From Pseudopyrenochaeta lycopersici (taxonomy: Eukaryota; Ascomycota; Dothideomycetes; Pleosporales; Pseudopyrenochaetaceae): 64,000 bases of DNA. The notes beneath the pieces are model-generated. The model did not search any database. It had not been told where the DNA came from and saw only the letters and a program-made list of their open reading frames with translations. The stretch is taken from the NCBI GenBank assembly GCA_003313425.1, contig NHZP01000004.1, positions 1,550,001 through 1,614,000 of the forward strand, read 5' to 3'. A program made the translations under genes and the position numbers. Positions 50,613 to 61,793 of the stretch are shown in pieces (position 1 is the first letter of the stretch; every line of letters begins with the position of its first letter).

Positions 50613-53129
50613 TTATCGAATCCGGAAGCGTTCTCCCTTTCCACATTCATCCTTGACATATTCGCCACCCATGGCGCCGTCCAGGTATGCTGGACCAACA
50701 AACGTACAATATCGACCACTCTTTCGCAGAACAACGGGAAGGCGGCATCCAAAAAGAACACATACCATATCACCAGCCTTCATGTTCCAAGGACCTAGAC
50801 CGACCTTTCCTTCTGTCGTTGAGAAACAACAACGATCAAAAAGCCTCACAAAAAAACGTCGGAAGAAATCTGCATAACGATACTCCCACCAAGACTGATC
50901 AGCCCAATTGCACTCATAAGCAAGTTTCATCTCCCAGGCTGTTTTCCAGCGTGGGTTCACCTCATTGCTAAGGAGATCCATGGCCTGAAGCTTGCTGCCA
51001 AGCATCATCTCGGCGAAGCGGTTCCATCTCTGATATTTGGTATCTTCCGGGTAGTTTACCTTCAGCGCGTTCATAAACATAGCGTCAATTTGCGACAACC
51101 CAGTACCAGATCTTTCCGTTCCATGCGAAATATCGGTGAATACAAGTGCCTGACCGACGGTGCCGATACAGATGCCTCGTGTGAACAAGATTTGATTCCG
51201 AATTCCCGCGACTGCTTCACGATGTTTGCATGCAGAGTACGTCTCAGGAGAGGTGCCTGGAATGAGCTTTCGGAAATCGCGAAGCCATGATGGAGGCGAG
51301 CGGTTTACCACATCATCTGACTCATTCTCCTTCCCTCTACTGAACGGCTGGAAGACACAAAGAAAATCAAGACATCGGTCGTTGTTGATGATCTCGCTAA
51401 TCGTCTTCTCAGACAACTCCTCGAACCCGATGTTGTAATCAACTTCAATCTTCTCACGATAGACCTTGGGCGAAATGCCTCGAATTCCGTATATTCTGTC
51501 GACGTCATATTTGGCGTCCAGTCGCGATGCTTCCCTGAGTACATGCAGGAAGGTACGACTCTGGTCTTGTGTGCTGAGGGCAAGTAAAGCTCTGGGAGCA
51601 ACAAGAGCTCCGTATTCCACCCACTCCATTGCTCGGACTCTTCGTAGGAATGTCTTGAGATCATCCAGCATTACAGACCTCTTCCCACATCGCAATGTAC
51701 AAGTGCGTCCAGTTCGTGTTCCTGATGCAATTTCTTGAACAACCCACACACGATGCCAGTAACCTCGAGAGAAGAATATCTTTAAATCTTCTTTGGCCTG
51801 CATCGGGGGGACTTTTCGCAATCTCTCCGGGCTTGAAGTGATGAGATCCATCACGCGGTCCGTCTCTTCTGTGCCTACTCCTGTCCAGATGATAACCTCT
51901 TCTGCAGCACTGTAGATCTTTGTCATCTCTTTCACTTGGTGACTTTTTTCTCTTATTGACTCTTGATTGATGCAGACAGCATCTGTCCATACGGTTACAG
52001 TCAAATACTCCTTCCTCAAATGTAAAAGAGCTTGGTAAAGACTCTCTGTAACCGGTATTTCGCAGCCCCTCACTTGAATACTACGTGTCTTTTCGTCACT
52101 TCCCCACGCATATGACAAGGCGACGAATGGGACTTTGCCATCTATATTGGTCTTAAACATTTGGCAAATGATGGACTCGCCCATGAACGCAGGTAAAATT
52201 GTAATCAGTCGAATTTCAAATTTTCGAAAGGGATTCCCTTTATCTTTCATGAGAGACGTAGGACTTTGTTGGTCATGTGGACAATATACTGGGATCTCTG
52301 AGTACAGCTCAGCCGGACCAGAAGACTTCGCCTCTGACTTTTTGTGTTCAACGATGGTTGAAATGCCCTTGAGTGGCTCCGTCTCAAATAGGCCTGGGTA
52401 CACCGTCTGCCAGGGACCGTTCCGTATAACTATCTTTCGCCCTTCCATAAGTACTCGATCGATGACATCATTAATGTCTTCAAGCTTAAGAGGAGTCTGT
52501 AATACTGTGTCCTGCACATTTGATATTGCTTTTTCTTCGCAATTTTCAATCTGGGCGTCCACATCTTGTCCAATGCGTTCTTCTGAATCTTTCGGAGAAG
52601 GAACTTCGGCTGCTGCCAGTCTCTCATTAGACTCTAACGCGGGCAAATCCTCCTTCGTATGTCCATAGCATTGATAATTCACCTCCTGGGACTTGGATGC
52701 CTGGTCCTTCTTTGCCAATACTTCCTCTTTCGCAGCGTTCTCTTCCACAATATTCTTATTTACAACTTTTTCATTCACAGGTTTCTCTTTCAGTGGAATA
52801 CGAGAAGGCTGTAGACTACTGGAGGCGTCAACTTCTTGTTTCTTACCTCTCCTATTAGCTCTCTTTCTTTGCGGCTGTTTCGCTCGCGGTGCCGCATCCT
52901 CAACTTTAGTCTGTGGTACAGGAGCGGGTGGAACATTCAATATCCTCAGTATCACAGGTCGCATCGACTTTCTGGGCGAATGATTCTGGCTTGGTGAGGA
53001 AATTGTATCGGAATCCTCAGCAGTCGTTTTTTCAGCTTTTGCATTGCCCGCAAAACCTGTCGCTGGAGTTGGAAACGTGTTACGGATGATTGGCTCTAGT
53101 CTGCCTCGCCCTTTGCTTTTCCGCGCCAT
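50613..53129 (-). CDS. HET (heterokaryon incompatibility) domain protein
   Basis: A single exon of 838 residues. The first 290 or so are low-complexity, Lys/Glu/Ser-rich and probably disordered, with basic clusters (QPQRKRANRRGKKQE). The HET domain follows: FEIRLITILPAF, VPFVALSYAWGSDEKTRSIQ (near 335), LYQALLHLRKEYLTVTVWTD, AVCINQESIREKSHQVKEMT and KIYSAAEEVIIWTGVG. These are the three standard HET blocks. Then comes the helical region usual for the family (FFSRGYWHRVWVVQEIA, RKVYREKIEVDYN-like) ending in a C-terminal domain (MKAGDMVCVLFGCRLPVVLR). HET proteins trigger cell death after fusion of incompatible strains; many genomes have dozens. No partner gene (NLR, secreted protein) is adjacent, apart from the WD40 relic about 5 kb away. 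Confidence 0.93.
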   Translation of the reverse strand: MARKSKGRGRLEPIIRNTFPTPATGFAGNAKAEKTTAEDSDTISSPSQNHSPRKSMRPVILRILNVPPAPVPQTKVEDAAPRAKQPQRKRANRRGKKQEVDASSSLQPSRIPLKEKPVNEKVVNKNIVEENAAKEEVLAKKDQASKSQEVNYQCYGHTKEDLPALESNERLAAAEVPSPKDSEERIGQDVDAQIENCEEKAISNVQDTVLQTPLKLEDINDVIDRVLMEGRKIVIRNGPWQTVYPGLFETEPLKGISTIVEHKKSEAKSSGPAELYSEIPVYCPHDQQSPTSLMKDKGNPFRKFEIRLITILPAFMGESIICQMFKTNIDGKVPFVALSYAWGSDEKTRSIQVRGCEIPVTESLYQALLHLRKEYLTVTVWTDAVCINQESIREKSHQVKEMTKIYSAAEEVIIWTGVGTEETDRVMDLITSSPERLRKVPPMQAKEDLKIFFSRGYWHRVWVVQEIASGTRTGRTCTLRCGKRSVMLDDLKTFLRRVRAMEWVEYGALVAPRALLALSTQDQSRTFLHVLREASRLDAKYDVDRIYGIRGISPKVYREKIEVDYNIGFEELSEKTISEIINNDRCLDFLCVFQPFSRGKENESDDVVNRSPPSWLRDFRKLIPGTSPETYSACKHREAVAGIRNQILFTRGICIGTVGQALVFTDISHGTERSGTGLSQIDAMFMNALKVNYPEDTKYQRWNRFAEMMLGSKLQAMDLLSNEVNPRWKTAWEMKLAYECNWADQSWWEYRYADFFRRFFVRLFDRCCFSTTEGKVGLGPWNMKAGDMVCVLFGCRLPVVLRKSGRYCTFVGPAYLDGAMGGEYVKDECGKGERFRIR

Positions 53130-54208
53130 CTTTTACTTTGATGATTCTTTTCAACACCAGAACTGGCTCCGCTGTCTATATCTAAATCCTTGATATCATT
53201 CCTCCAGAATTACAAGCCTGAATCTATCTCACCAACCAACCTCCAGGCAGATCGGTGGCGGCTAGGCATTTGCGGCAGTGCAAGCCATCGTGAGCTTCAA
53301 ATCACACCACCCTCGTATTTCGAGTTACATGTACTCATGAACTCCAATAACAACAAACATCCTAAGCCCAATTTTGACCTCAAGCCAAGCAATTGTTCCA
53401 ATCGGTATTGTCCGCACCACTGCACAGCTGACGTGGCGGAGCACTAAGTCCTGCACGAGTGCCGGAGAGCGTCTCAGCTGCCAAGGTGATGCGACGAGTC
53501 ATTGGAGTATTTAGGCTTCCTCGTCCTCTCGATTATTTCGACTTCCAACGATCAATGGGTTGTTCTATTTTCTTGCGTCTTGGGTTCCCTTGCAGTATGC
53601 ACGAAAATAAATAATGGTATGCCACAGAGAACCTCACCCCAGTATCTTCCCGGTGACCATTAACGCACCCACAGTGCCTGGTGAATCTCACATTCATCTG
53701 GTGGCGGCTGCCTACGCTTTGAACCTGCCGACAATCCACACCAGCCAGCCTTATCAATTGACGACAGAAACGAGTCGTTAACCAACGGGTCTGGTTGCCG
53801 CGAATGGTGCACCATGTTGGCTTTGCAACCCGATATTTGCATCAGGTCAAAGAGGCCTCAGTCCGATACGAAAAAAAAGTCTTCAGCATTTGCAGTCGCC
53901 TCTTCGTGGCGCTGGGGATTAGTACTCGTGAGATCGAAGGGTCTTATTTGAGGAAGCGAAGCCTGCGGTTATTTGATTATAGAGGATGATCACTACTGTC
54001 ATTACCGGATAAAATGTCAATCTTCCATTTCAGATCCATCTCTCGTGCTATGTTGTCTTGTATTGGTGTGACTACATATCAGACAATCTTTCTCCCAGGC
54101 ATTCCATCGAAAGCCTTACCCCTAGGTGAAATCGAATTCCTGGTTGGTGGTGGTTACTCTGGAGCAAGTTCCGGGACTACTAATAGGGTTTTAGAAGCTC
54201 TAAAGTAA

Positions 54209-55370
54209 GCTCTATAACTACTAGTAATTGAAGAGAGGCCTAGTAGTTTCTCTAGATTATTAGGTTATGGACTAACTCATAGTTCCTATTGTAACAGCCC
54301 ACAGGGCTAGTTCCACACGAGCTCGATTATATAAATATAAACATCTGTATGGTATTTAAGTTTGTGGCTTCCTAAAAGAATAATTCAAAGAGTCTATCTA
54401 ATCAGAGTCTAGGAGAGTACACTTAGGCGCCAATAGCAGCTTCTGACAGCTCACTTGGTTGGCAATATCAGGATGCCCAGATTCTTCTGTTATACGTAAC
54501 ACAGCTATAGTACTTTCTTACGAGTTAAATAGGTAGTCTCTGGGTATGGGAACGCAATACAAAAGAGATAGCGTGAGAAGAATAATTGGACCCTATTCTA
54601 ATAGAATTTGGAAGAATGATCTGATACATAAACCTTCTTTACACACATAGTAAGCTCGCCTTTCCTACAGAATAACTGCACTTTTAAACTATGTCTACAT
54701 ATTCTATGTTAATTATGATAGTCTTAATTATATGGCGCTTTCTTAAATGAACAAGTAATTCTCTTTACCGGATATGTATCCTTACATATTGAATCTTTAA
54801 AGTTAGTTCTGGCACGTCGGAAGTTATGTGTACGCTCCTTCTAAAGAACAATTACACGAGTAGATCTGAAAGGACTCTTTGTCCGCTATCTTCTCTTGGA
54901 CTAGGGTTGCATTAATATCTTACGTTGATAGAGAAGTTGTTAATCCATAGATAGTTTTGTGGGAAGGCGCTCAAGATGAATAGACAAGTTTTATAGAGCG
55001 GCTTGCTACTTGAGGAAGCTTATCGCTGAGAGGATGAATATAATATGTACACACTTACTACCCGCAATAGGACCTTTGCTGAAACTGGGGAATCTATTAT
55101 ATGCACGGAACTGAAAGTCTCCTAAGACCTAAATATATATATAAAAGACACTTCTGTCGAGAGCGAGGCTATAACGTTGAAGTGGGCTGAAATTGAAGGC
55201 AGCAACACAAGGCTGAGAAAGCCTCAAGAGGCTAGCAAATCCATCAATTAATCAGTTCACGCAGCATAAAGCTACTGACGACAGAATCGTGTAGCCTATC
55301 TGGATACGCTCTGGATTGTAAAAGAGGAAAAATAAGACCACAAGTGCTGAGGCAGACTATCCACGCCTAA
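54209..55370. repeat. AT-rich tract, probable degenerate transposon
   Basis: Rich in TA steps and stops in all frames, with no open frame of note. At 54,290 the sequence TGTAACAGCCCACAGGGCTA, followed by a TATAAATATAAAC stretch, resembles the start of an LTR. This fits a RIP-mutated retroelement, but no reverse transcriptase, integrase or second LTR is recognised. Confidence 0.35.
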
Positions 55371-55719
55371 TGAGAGCGAATGTTGACAAGATTAATTAAC
55401 TTAGTAAGTAACGCAGAAGCCGCGAAACAGTGTTTAGACATATCGACAGCTTTCTATTACAATACGGAGAAGCATAGTCTACAAGTTTTACACTTGTCTG
55501 AAGAATATGATGCAAAAAGTAGGGAAGCAGACGTGATTTTACTTTTTGCACGACAAGTGGACGTGAACATTGTCAAAAAGGGGACTATGCAATGTAGAGT
55601 GTGCGTACCACGACTCATTACAGTCCGCACTCTTACGAATTTTCGATTTGACGTTGAAAGAAGTGCATAGTTTCATGAGGCTGTAGGGGCAGCTGAGGCT
55701 CAAAAGTGGACTTGGGACT

Positions 55720-55855
55720 ATGATGCCTTCAGGCTGAGGAAAGGATTCTAGGCACGTGACCTTATAACGCGATTATTTTCACTCCCTGTCCGGTTGCCCT
55801 GATAGAGTCCAGAGGCGACACAGAACTATATTGAAAGTGAACATGGTAAAGTAAT
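55720..55855 (+). repeat. Dispersed repeat, copy B
   Basis: Same orientation and length as copy A. The CACGTGA palindrome is broken here (GCACGTGACCTTATAACGCG), with several C-to-T/G-to-A-like differences, so this copy has diverged more. Confidence 0.85.
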
Positions 55856-56959
55856 AATTATTATGCGACATCGATAGCGAGAGCGCCCAATCTAAGATCG
55901 ACACATGTCGTAAATGACAACTGCAGTCCTCCACCGACATTCGCTCTGCAGAACAATGGCATATCGCTACCACTTTTAAGCAGACACGCAACGCACTATG
56001 GGGCAGTATGAGAGCGCGTGCTCCCAGCCATACTACTGTGAGGGGAGGGCTCGCTCGTTGGGCAATGCTGCAGGGATTGGACTTGTGAATGCCTTGTTGA
56101 AAGCTTTCAGCCAAGGGTTGATACCATATTTTCTTTCGGAAGAGTGATTTAGAGCGTGCGAGGGTTGTTGGAGAGAAAAAAAAACCACATCTTCACATGC
56201 CAGAAGCGACATGGGAGTATCAATGAAGTCAGCTCTCCTCGCTATAGTTCAACGCCCGCTTGGAAATAGAATATACAGATACCCCAGCTGCTTGACTGTA
56301 TTATTGATCACCTTCTGAATTCTGAGATATTTGGTATTGGCGGTGCGACCAAAAACCTGCAGGACCCTTGATAGACCAGAAAAAAAGGCAACGGAATTTA
56401 CTAAGTCTTGGGTGGATTGCGAACTGCATATGGGCCTTGTGCCGATTTTCTTATCCTTGTAAGTATGTGGATGCTTTAGAGACTTTGTGAGGACTTTTCC
56501 AGCTTTGGATTGAGTCGTAAACATGCACAAATGCCCATGTCCGGTTGTGGTGTGGGCCAACAAGCCAACACAAGTCTTCACGCTGCAGCTGACGTTTGAC
56601 CATGGCACAGGCCTTATATGCTGTGCCACCAACAAACAACCTATGAGTGAAGACAAAAGCCAAGAAAGCCGGGTGCACTGCCGTGCCTCGCCTATGCAGA
56701 AACAAAAAGCGTGATGGAGAGACATCACAATTCCACCACGCTGGATCACCAAGTATGTACTCCACACCACCCTATCAATTCTCACTTCTGCAGCAAAGCG
56801 ATTAATGTGAACTCAGGCAATTGCAGCTTGGTGTAACGGCTATCGCAATTCTGCCTTGTGAGCCCCACGTTTAACATCGCTCCAATGATCCCCCCCCTTG
56901 TGGTCGCAGTCTACATTTGGTCCATTCTCAGCCTTCTCCTCTTCTCATTCCCATCAACA

Positions 56960-58471
56960 ATGGCATCATCACTCAATAACACTCCCAGAATCATCGAGCT
57001 AGCTGCTCAGATAAGCACTTCGGTAGCTCAATTGCAGGAGCAGCTATCAGACCAAGGCGTACCCTCCCCGTCCTTGCCGAGGACAGCCCTGAAGGCCTCC
57101 CAGACAATGTATCCCATCTCAAAGATGCTGTCCTTGATGCAACTGCTGAGCTCCATGAGCTGCTCCTGGATCCCCTGCTATTGCTCTTCAAATTTGCTTC
57201 TGTAAGCCTTCATTTCTTATCAATTCAGTTCAAACTAAATCTTCTAGATCGAAAACCTGGTCAGCATCGATGCAGTCTGCCGCTACCACATCCCAGACAT
57301 GATACCATCTGGCGGTCAAATCTCTTTTGACGAGATTGCTCAAAAGACAGGCCTCGAGAAGCACGCAGTCAGACGACTAGTTCGACACGCCATAGGCATG
57401 CGCATCATGCGAGAACCGGAGCCGGAAATGTTGGCACATACCAGCATCTCCAAATTCTTGACCATTCCCTATATCAATGGATGGGTCGAGTTCGAAGCCA
57501 GGGATACCTGGCCTGCCATCACTCGTGTACGTGTGCAATATTCTTTTGCTCGGAAAATCCCGCACAGGATAGCAATGCGCTGACACAGATGCTCCGCCCT
57601 AGATTGTCGACGCGATCCAGAAATGGCCGAATTCCCAAGAGGCTAACGAGACTGTAAGCTGAGTCCTGGGACATAATGCTCAATCTTCAGCTCCGAGCTA
57701 ATCTTTATAGGGCTTCGTTCTTGCCAACGACGGCAAATCGGTTCCGGAGGTCGTTTCTTCTGACCCGGAGCGGGCGATGCGCTTTGCAACGGGAATGCAG
57801 GCCATAGACCATGTCCCAGGTTACGCCATCAACCTTATTCCTACCGTCTATGATTGGGCTTGCCTTGGGAATTCGAAAGTCGTTCATGTTGGCGGGTCCA
57901 GGGGTCAAGCCGCCATGGAGCTGGTCAAGAACTTCCCAAATCTCACGCTTGTTGTCCAAGATTCGGCAGCGATGATTCAGGGCGCGAATTCGAGCGTCCC
58001 CAGTGAGCTTCAAGGACGCATTGAGTTCATGGAACATGAGCTCTTCGCACCGCAGACAGTCAAGGCACCCGTCTATTTCTTCCGCATGGCCTTGCGCGCC
58101 TTGGGCGACAAATACGCTGTACAAGTCTTGAAAGCACAAATTCCAGCCCTTGAACCCGGAGTAAAAATCCTCATCCAAGAAGCAGTCATGCCAGAGCCTG
58201 ATGTCATCCCCTTATGGAGAGAGCGAGTTACAAGGTATGTAATGCGGTGTTAATACGAGTTGTGAAAAGATAAAACAAAATAGCAGCTTACTGACAAGAA
58301 CTCCACAGATCAGTAGATTTGGCTCTGGAAAGCTTCTCCAACGGTCGTGGAAGATACCTGGACGAATGGAAAGCCCTTCTAGCTGCTGCAGATCAACGAT
58401 TCGTCCTTCAGCAGGTTTTCGTGCCCAAGGACAACCTGTTGGGCATCTTGGAGGTTCACTGGAACGCTTGA
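56960..58471 (+). pseudogene. SAM-dependent O-methyltransferase (COMT-like) with frameshift and altered catalytic motif
   Basis: Exons 56960-57201, 57248-57526, 57603-57653, 57711-58234 and 58309-58471; introns 46-76 bp with good signals. In exon 1 the frame is lost by one missing base next to 57075. Before it the protein reads MASSLNNTPRIIELAAQIS, after it AEDSPEGLPDNVSHLKDAVL, both typical of the N-terminal dimerisation domain; correcting for one base would give about 419 residues. The winged-helix region (GGQISFDEIAQKTGLEKHAV, HTSISKFL) and the SAM site (KVVHVGGSRGQAAMELVKNF, LVVQDSAAMIQGA) are clear. The usual catalytic block (R-x-x-L-H-D/N-W-S-D) reads FRMALRALGDKYAVQVLK, with Arg in place of the His base. 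Such enzymes methylate polyketide or phenolic metabolites, but no biosynthetic neighbour is present. A pseudogene is likely; a sequencing error would explain the frameshift but not the His change. Confidence 0.75.
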
Positions 58472-60521
58472 AGGAGTATCGATCAAAGATTATATAGCAG
58501 ATGACAGATTTTGAGTGTCTCGGTCCTTTTCAAGATAGGGTCATCACAGACGTGGTGGAGCCCTTGGCAGAGTCCTTTTCCAGTGTTGGTTAGGCAGAGA
58601 AAGTATCTGATTCCGGTCATGATAATATCTTATGTTCCTTGCGGCTACCGTAATTGATGAAAACACAGCAATCTAGTTTCTACAAACGTATCTGATCCCG
58701 GTTGAGAGGGAAAGGAGGCTGGTAGTGGCTACAGTGCCAAATGAAAGCATTTTTCTACAGCTTCCGGAAGCTTCACTCTTGAGCCACCTCTCTCTTGATC
58801 TGTGTGAACCGTGTTTGAGATGACATACTTGTCTATTTACAAATGACATGCATTTTGCCTTAGCCGCAGTATTCCGTCCGAACTGCTTATACCTGCGGGT
58901 GAGAACCTCACTCTCTTCACCCATCCTGCCAAGCTTTTCAACTCCCGTTCATGATAAGGGAATGTATTAGCTGACAGCCAAGAAATTTCACACGGTGCAG
59001 GGTTGGCGTCGGTCTCCGTAAGATCTCTCAAATGCAACGTTGGCTCGGGGGAGGGGGGATTGCAGTGTTTGATTGCTCGTAAACCAAAACTGATGCGTTG
59101 GAATTGGCCACACGCGACCGAATGAATACATTGCTGACTTTGCTTCTTCTATTTCTCACGAATATCAATCTTGAAGTCATCTCTCTGCATCGTATCGTAC
59201 CATACCGTGCTGCATCGCACCACGGACGAAAAATCTTAGCGGTACTCAAGGAATGAAGACCTGATAGCTGCAGTATCTAATATATGGTGAGTTGCATCTT
59301 TTGATAGTTGCGGAACTGTTGTGACATATATATCTGCAGCGTTTTCGGATGGGTGCCTTAATTCACCCAAGACATGTGGGCAGATATTCTCGAGGACGAA
59401 CAATTCCTGGCCGACTTCAGAACCAAGAACCGTGAAGTACTAGCGAAACATTTCACGATCCTGAGGTCATTCTTGAACACATCATGCACTCTTCACAGCA
59501 AAACCCTAGTTGCGGTCGAGTAGTTGGTGCTGTAATCGCTCCTGATATATCTCCTCAGCTAGAACATACCAATCACAGAGGCTATGTGATATGGCCTCGA
59601 CAAGACGGGTGGCTCGTACTTTGTCTAATCTGTTATATTAGCTCTCTGCCAAGTTATGTGTCCCTACATTTTTCGAAGCCTCCTACTATGGACACCAACT
59701 AGATTGCAGTGCTAGGCATATATTCCGGACCTCGATAGAGGCTTGTAGTAAGGGATGGATAATCTTCTTGAAACTTTCCTGGCTGCTCGCATCCCTAGTT
59801 CCGGGAGCAATCTACTTGGTTTTTGCCATTCAAGGCTTGCTAAGATGATTCACCCCTTTAGGAATATCAGCAAGCTTGAAGCATACACCCTCAGCATCTA
59901 AAGCAACCTTCATAAAGGGCGAGGTTGCTGTCTCTGATGGAACGACGCTATGGGTCCTTAATGTTTTTGCGTTCGTTGGTGGGGCGATGAGAATTGGTTT
60001 TCTAGTGGGTAACATCAAGAAACACAAATTCATGTTTCCGAATACACATTTGAAGAGCAGTGGTCAGCTCATGCCCCCTTTAATTAGCATCCTTGCGCTG
60101 GTGATAACGAAATGTGACGCCATTAAAGCTTGTTTTGAGCCATAAGACCATCTCTAACAGATTGCCACTTAACGAAGTCATGAAGCGCCACCCTTGTTTG
60201 ACCCTTACCATAGCTTTCTAAGACGGCTGTTAATAGTGGTGTGGAGAAAGTCTCGCGGTGCGCTAGGAAGGACCCGGTTTTGCAAGCGACCGTACACAAA
60301 CTTATTCTACTTTAGTAATCCTAGCATTCGTGCATTAGTAGAAGGCTTGCGATCGAACACCCCGTCGGTTAGCATGCCCTGTTGGTAGCGCTTTTGGTAG
60401 ATGGCTTCGACTCCATGGATCTCACCGACACTGAAGTAAATAAGAATGAAGAAGGCTGGTTTGGCTTGAGGGCAATGGGTATTAGTATTACAGTCTATAT
60501 TTTGAAACCCCCTTGCTGCGT
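58472..60521. other. Gene-poor region
   Basis: About 2 kb. Short frames near 59,480-60,400 occur on both strands (for example minus-strand VVPSETATSPFMKVALDAEG at 59830-60033), but stops interrupt them and no domain is recognised. They may be remains of an old gene. Confidence 0.45.
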
Positions 60522-61793
60522 CTATTTCTTCGTTGGCCCCTCCTCAATCGTCACACCCAACCCTTGGTTTTGGTTTCTTTGTTTCGCCAAATCAGTGGCG
60601 AACTCCGTCTGTAGCAACCTTGGAGACGGCCGTGGAGATTCGAGTTCGGAAGCTCGAGGTATTTCCGCAGGGAGTTCTGAAAATCGATTTGTAGCCGTGC
60701 TGTTCGAACCCTCTGCAGGAAGTTCTGAGTATCTGTTTCCGGCGGACGATACTTCGGCTGGTAGCTCCTGAGGGCCGTCCGCTATGTTTGCGTATTGGTG
60801 ATATGAGTGATGGCCTTTGGTCGGGGTCATGTTTTGGTAGAAGCCTTGATCGGGGTTTGGAGAAGAGTATGTAGGCGGGGCTGTGTCTGGTTATTAGCAT
60901 TTCCTCGGATCAGGTATTGGGATGCCGTACGTGACTGACCACCATACTGGGCCGAAAGCCGCTCTTCAGGTTTCTCGTTCATCATAGGAACCATAGCTCC
61001 TGCACCCATGTCACCGCCCTGCGCCTGCTGTTTGCGTTTCTGCTTTCGGAGCAAGAAGAAGATGAGCACTCCGATAATGACAAGACCAACCACTCCCCCG
61101 ACAACGCCGCCCACGATGGCGCCTGTGTTGCTTCCACTTGAAGGTGCCGGGGTTTGGCTCGCGCCTGAAGGCGCCGGCGTTTGACTCACGCTTGCTGGTG
61201 CGTATGCGTCTGGAAGAAAGGAGACACAAGGTCAGCGAATTTCCCGCATTCAGTTCGTGCATGAGAACTTACTGAACTGCTCCGGCCGCTCCATGAATGC
61301 AGGGACTAGATCACCTTGGGCACATGTTGCAGGAGGTGTTGCAGCACATGGATTCGATTTGCCTGATCGCAAGCCAAAATGTCAGTGTGTGTTGCTTGTC
61401 CAACTCATAAAGGAATACCTACAACATCCCCAAAAAGTGTCTCCTGCATTACATGTGAAAAAATCGCTAGCACTTCCGCAGCTTGCATCAGGCCATTCTG
61501 AAGGTACAAAGTCAGTGCATGTTTCACGAGTAGTTTGTATATTGATACCTACCACCATGATGCGAGATATTGTAGCCACCAGCCCTAATGTTGCCCTGTA
61601 CACAACCGTTGGTGCAGGGGTCAGACGTACAGCAGCCGACGAAGCGGGATCCTGCGGCGCAGGCATACCTGTAGTTTATCAATATTGAAAGCTTGACAAG
61701 AAAGCAACCTGTATGCCTCTTTGTCATAGATGCGTGTACTCACCACTTCCCTCCAGTTGGGCAATGAAAATCGAAGAAGGATGAATTCGACAT
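60522..61793 (-). CDS. Cys-rich single-pass membrane protein, paralogue B
   Basis: Six exons, 61793-61744, 61668-61553, 61497-61423, 61362-61273, 61209-60940 and 60880-60522, with introns of 55-75 bp, give 319 residues. It starts MSNSSFFDFHCPTGGKW and continues YACAAGSRFVGCCTSDPC, EWPDASCGSASDFFTCNAGD and TFWGCCKSNPC, the last reconstructed across the third intron. These correspond one by one to the modules of the gene at 42748-44083. A Pro/Ser/Gln stalk (SQTPAPSGASQTPAPSSG) leads to one membrane helix (VGGVVGLVIIGVLIFFLLRK). The inner tail repeats ELPAE three times (PQELPAE, YSELPAE, FSELPAE), a possible docking motif. There is no cleavable signal peptide, as in paralogue A. The last intron has a weaker donor (GTCAGT). 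A surface role is inferred from layout only. Confidence 0.8.

Larger units (their letters stand above)
53130..56959. other. Large gene-poor region
   Basis: About 3.8 kb without a supportable gene. The middle (54,209-55,370) is AT-rich; the right part holds repeat copy B. Short frames (53795-54208, 55380-55670, 56249-56785) have no recognisable domain. Confidence 0.55.

Noticed and set aside
55380..55670. 96-residue plus-strand frame beside the AT-rich tract
   Set aside because: No domain, no splice partner, and stops in the flanks. It may be a fragment of an old element but cannot be supported.
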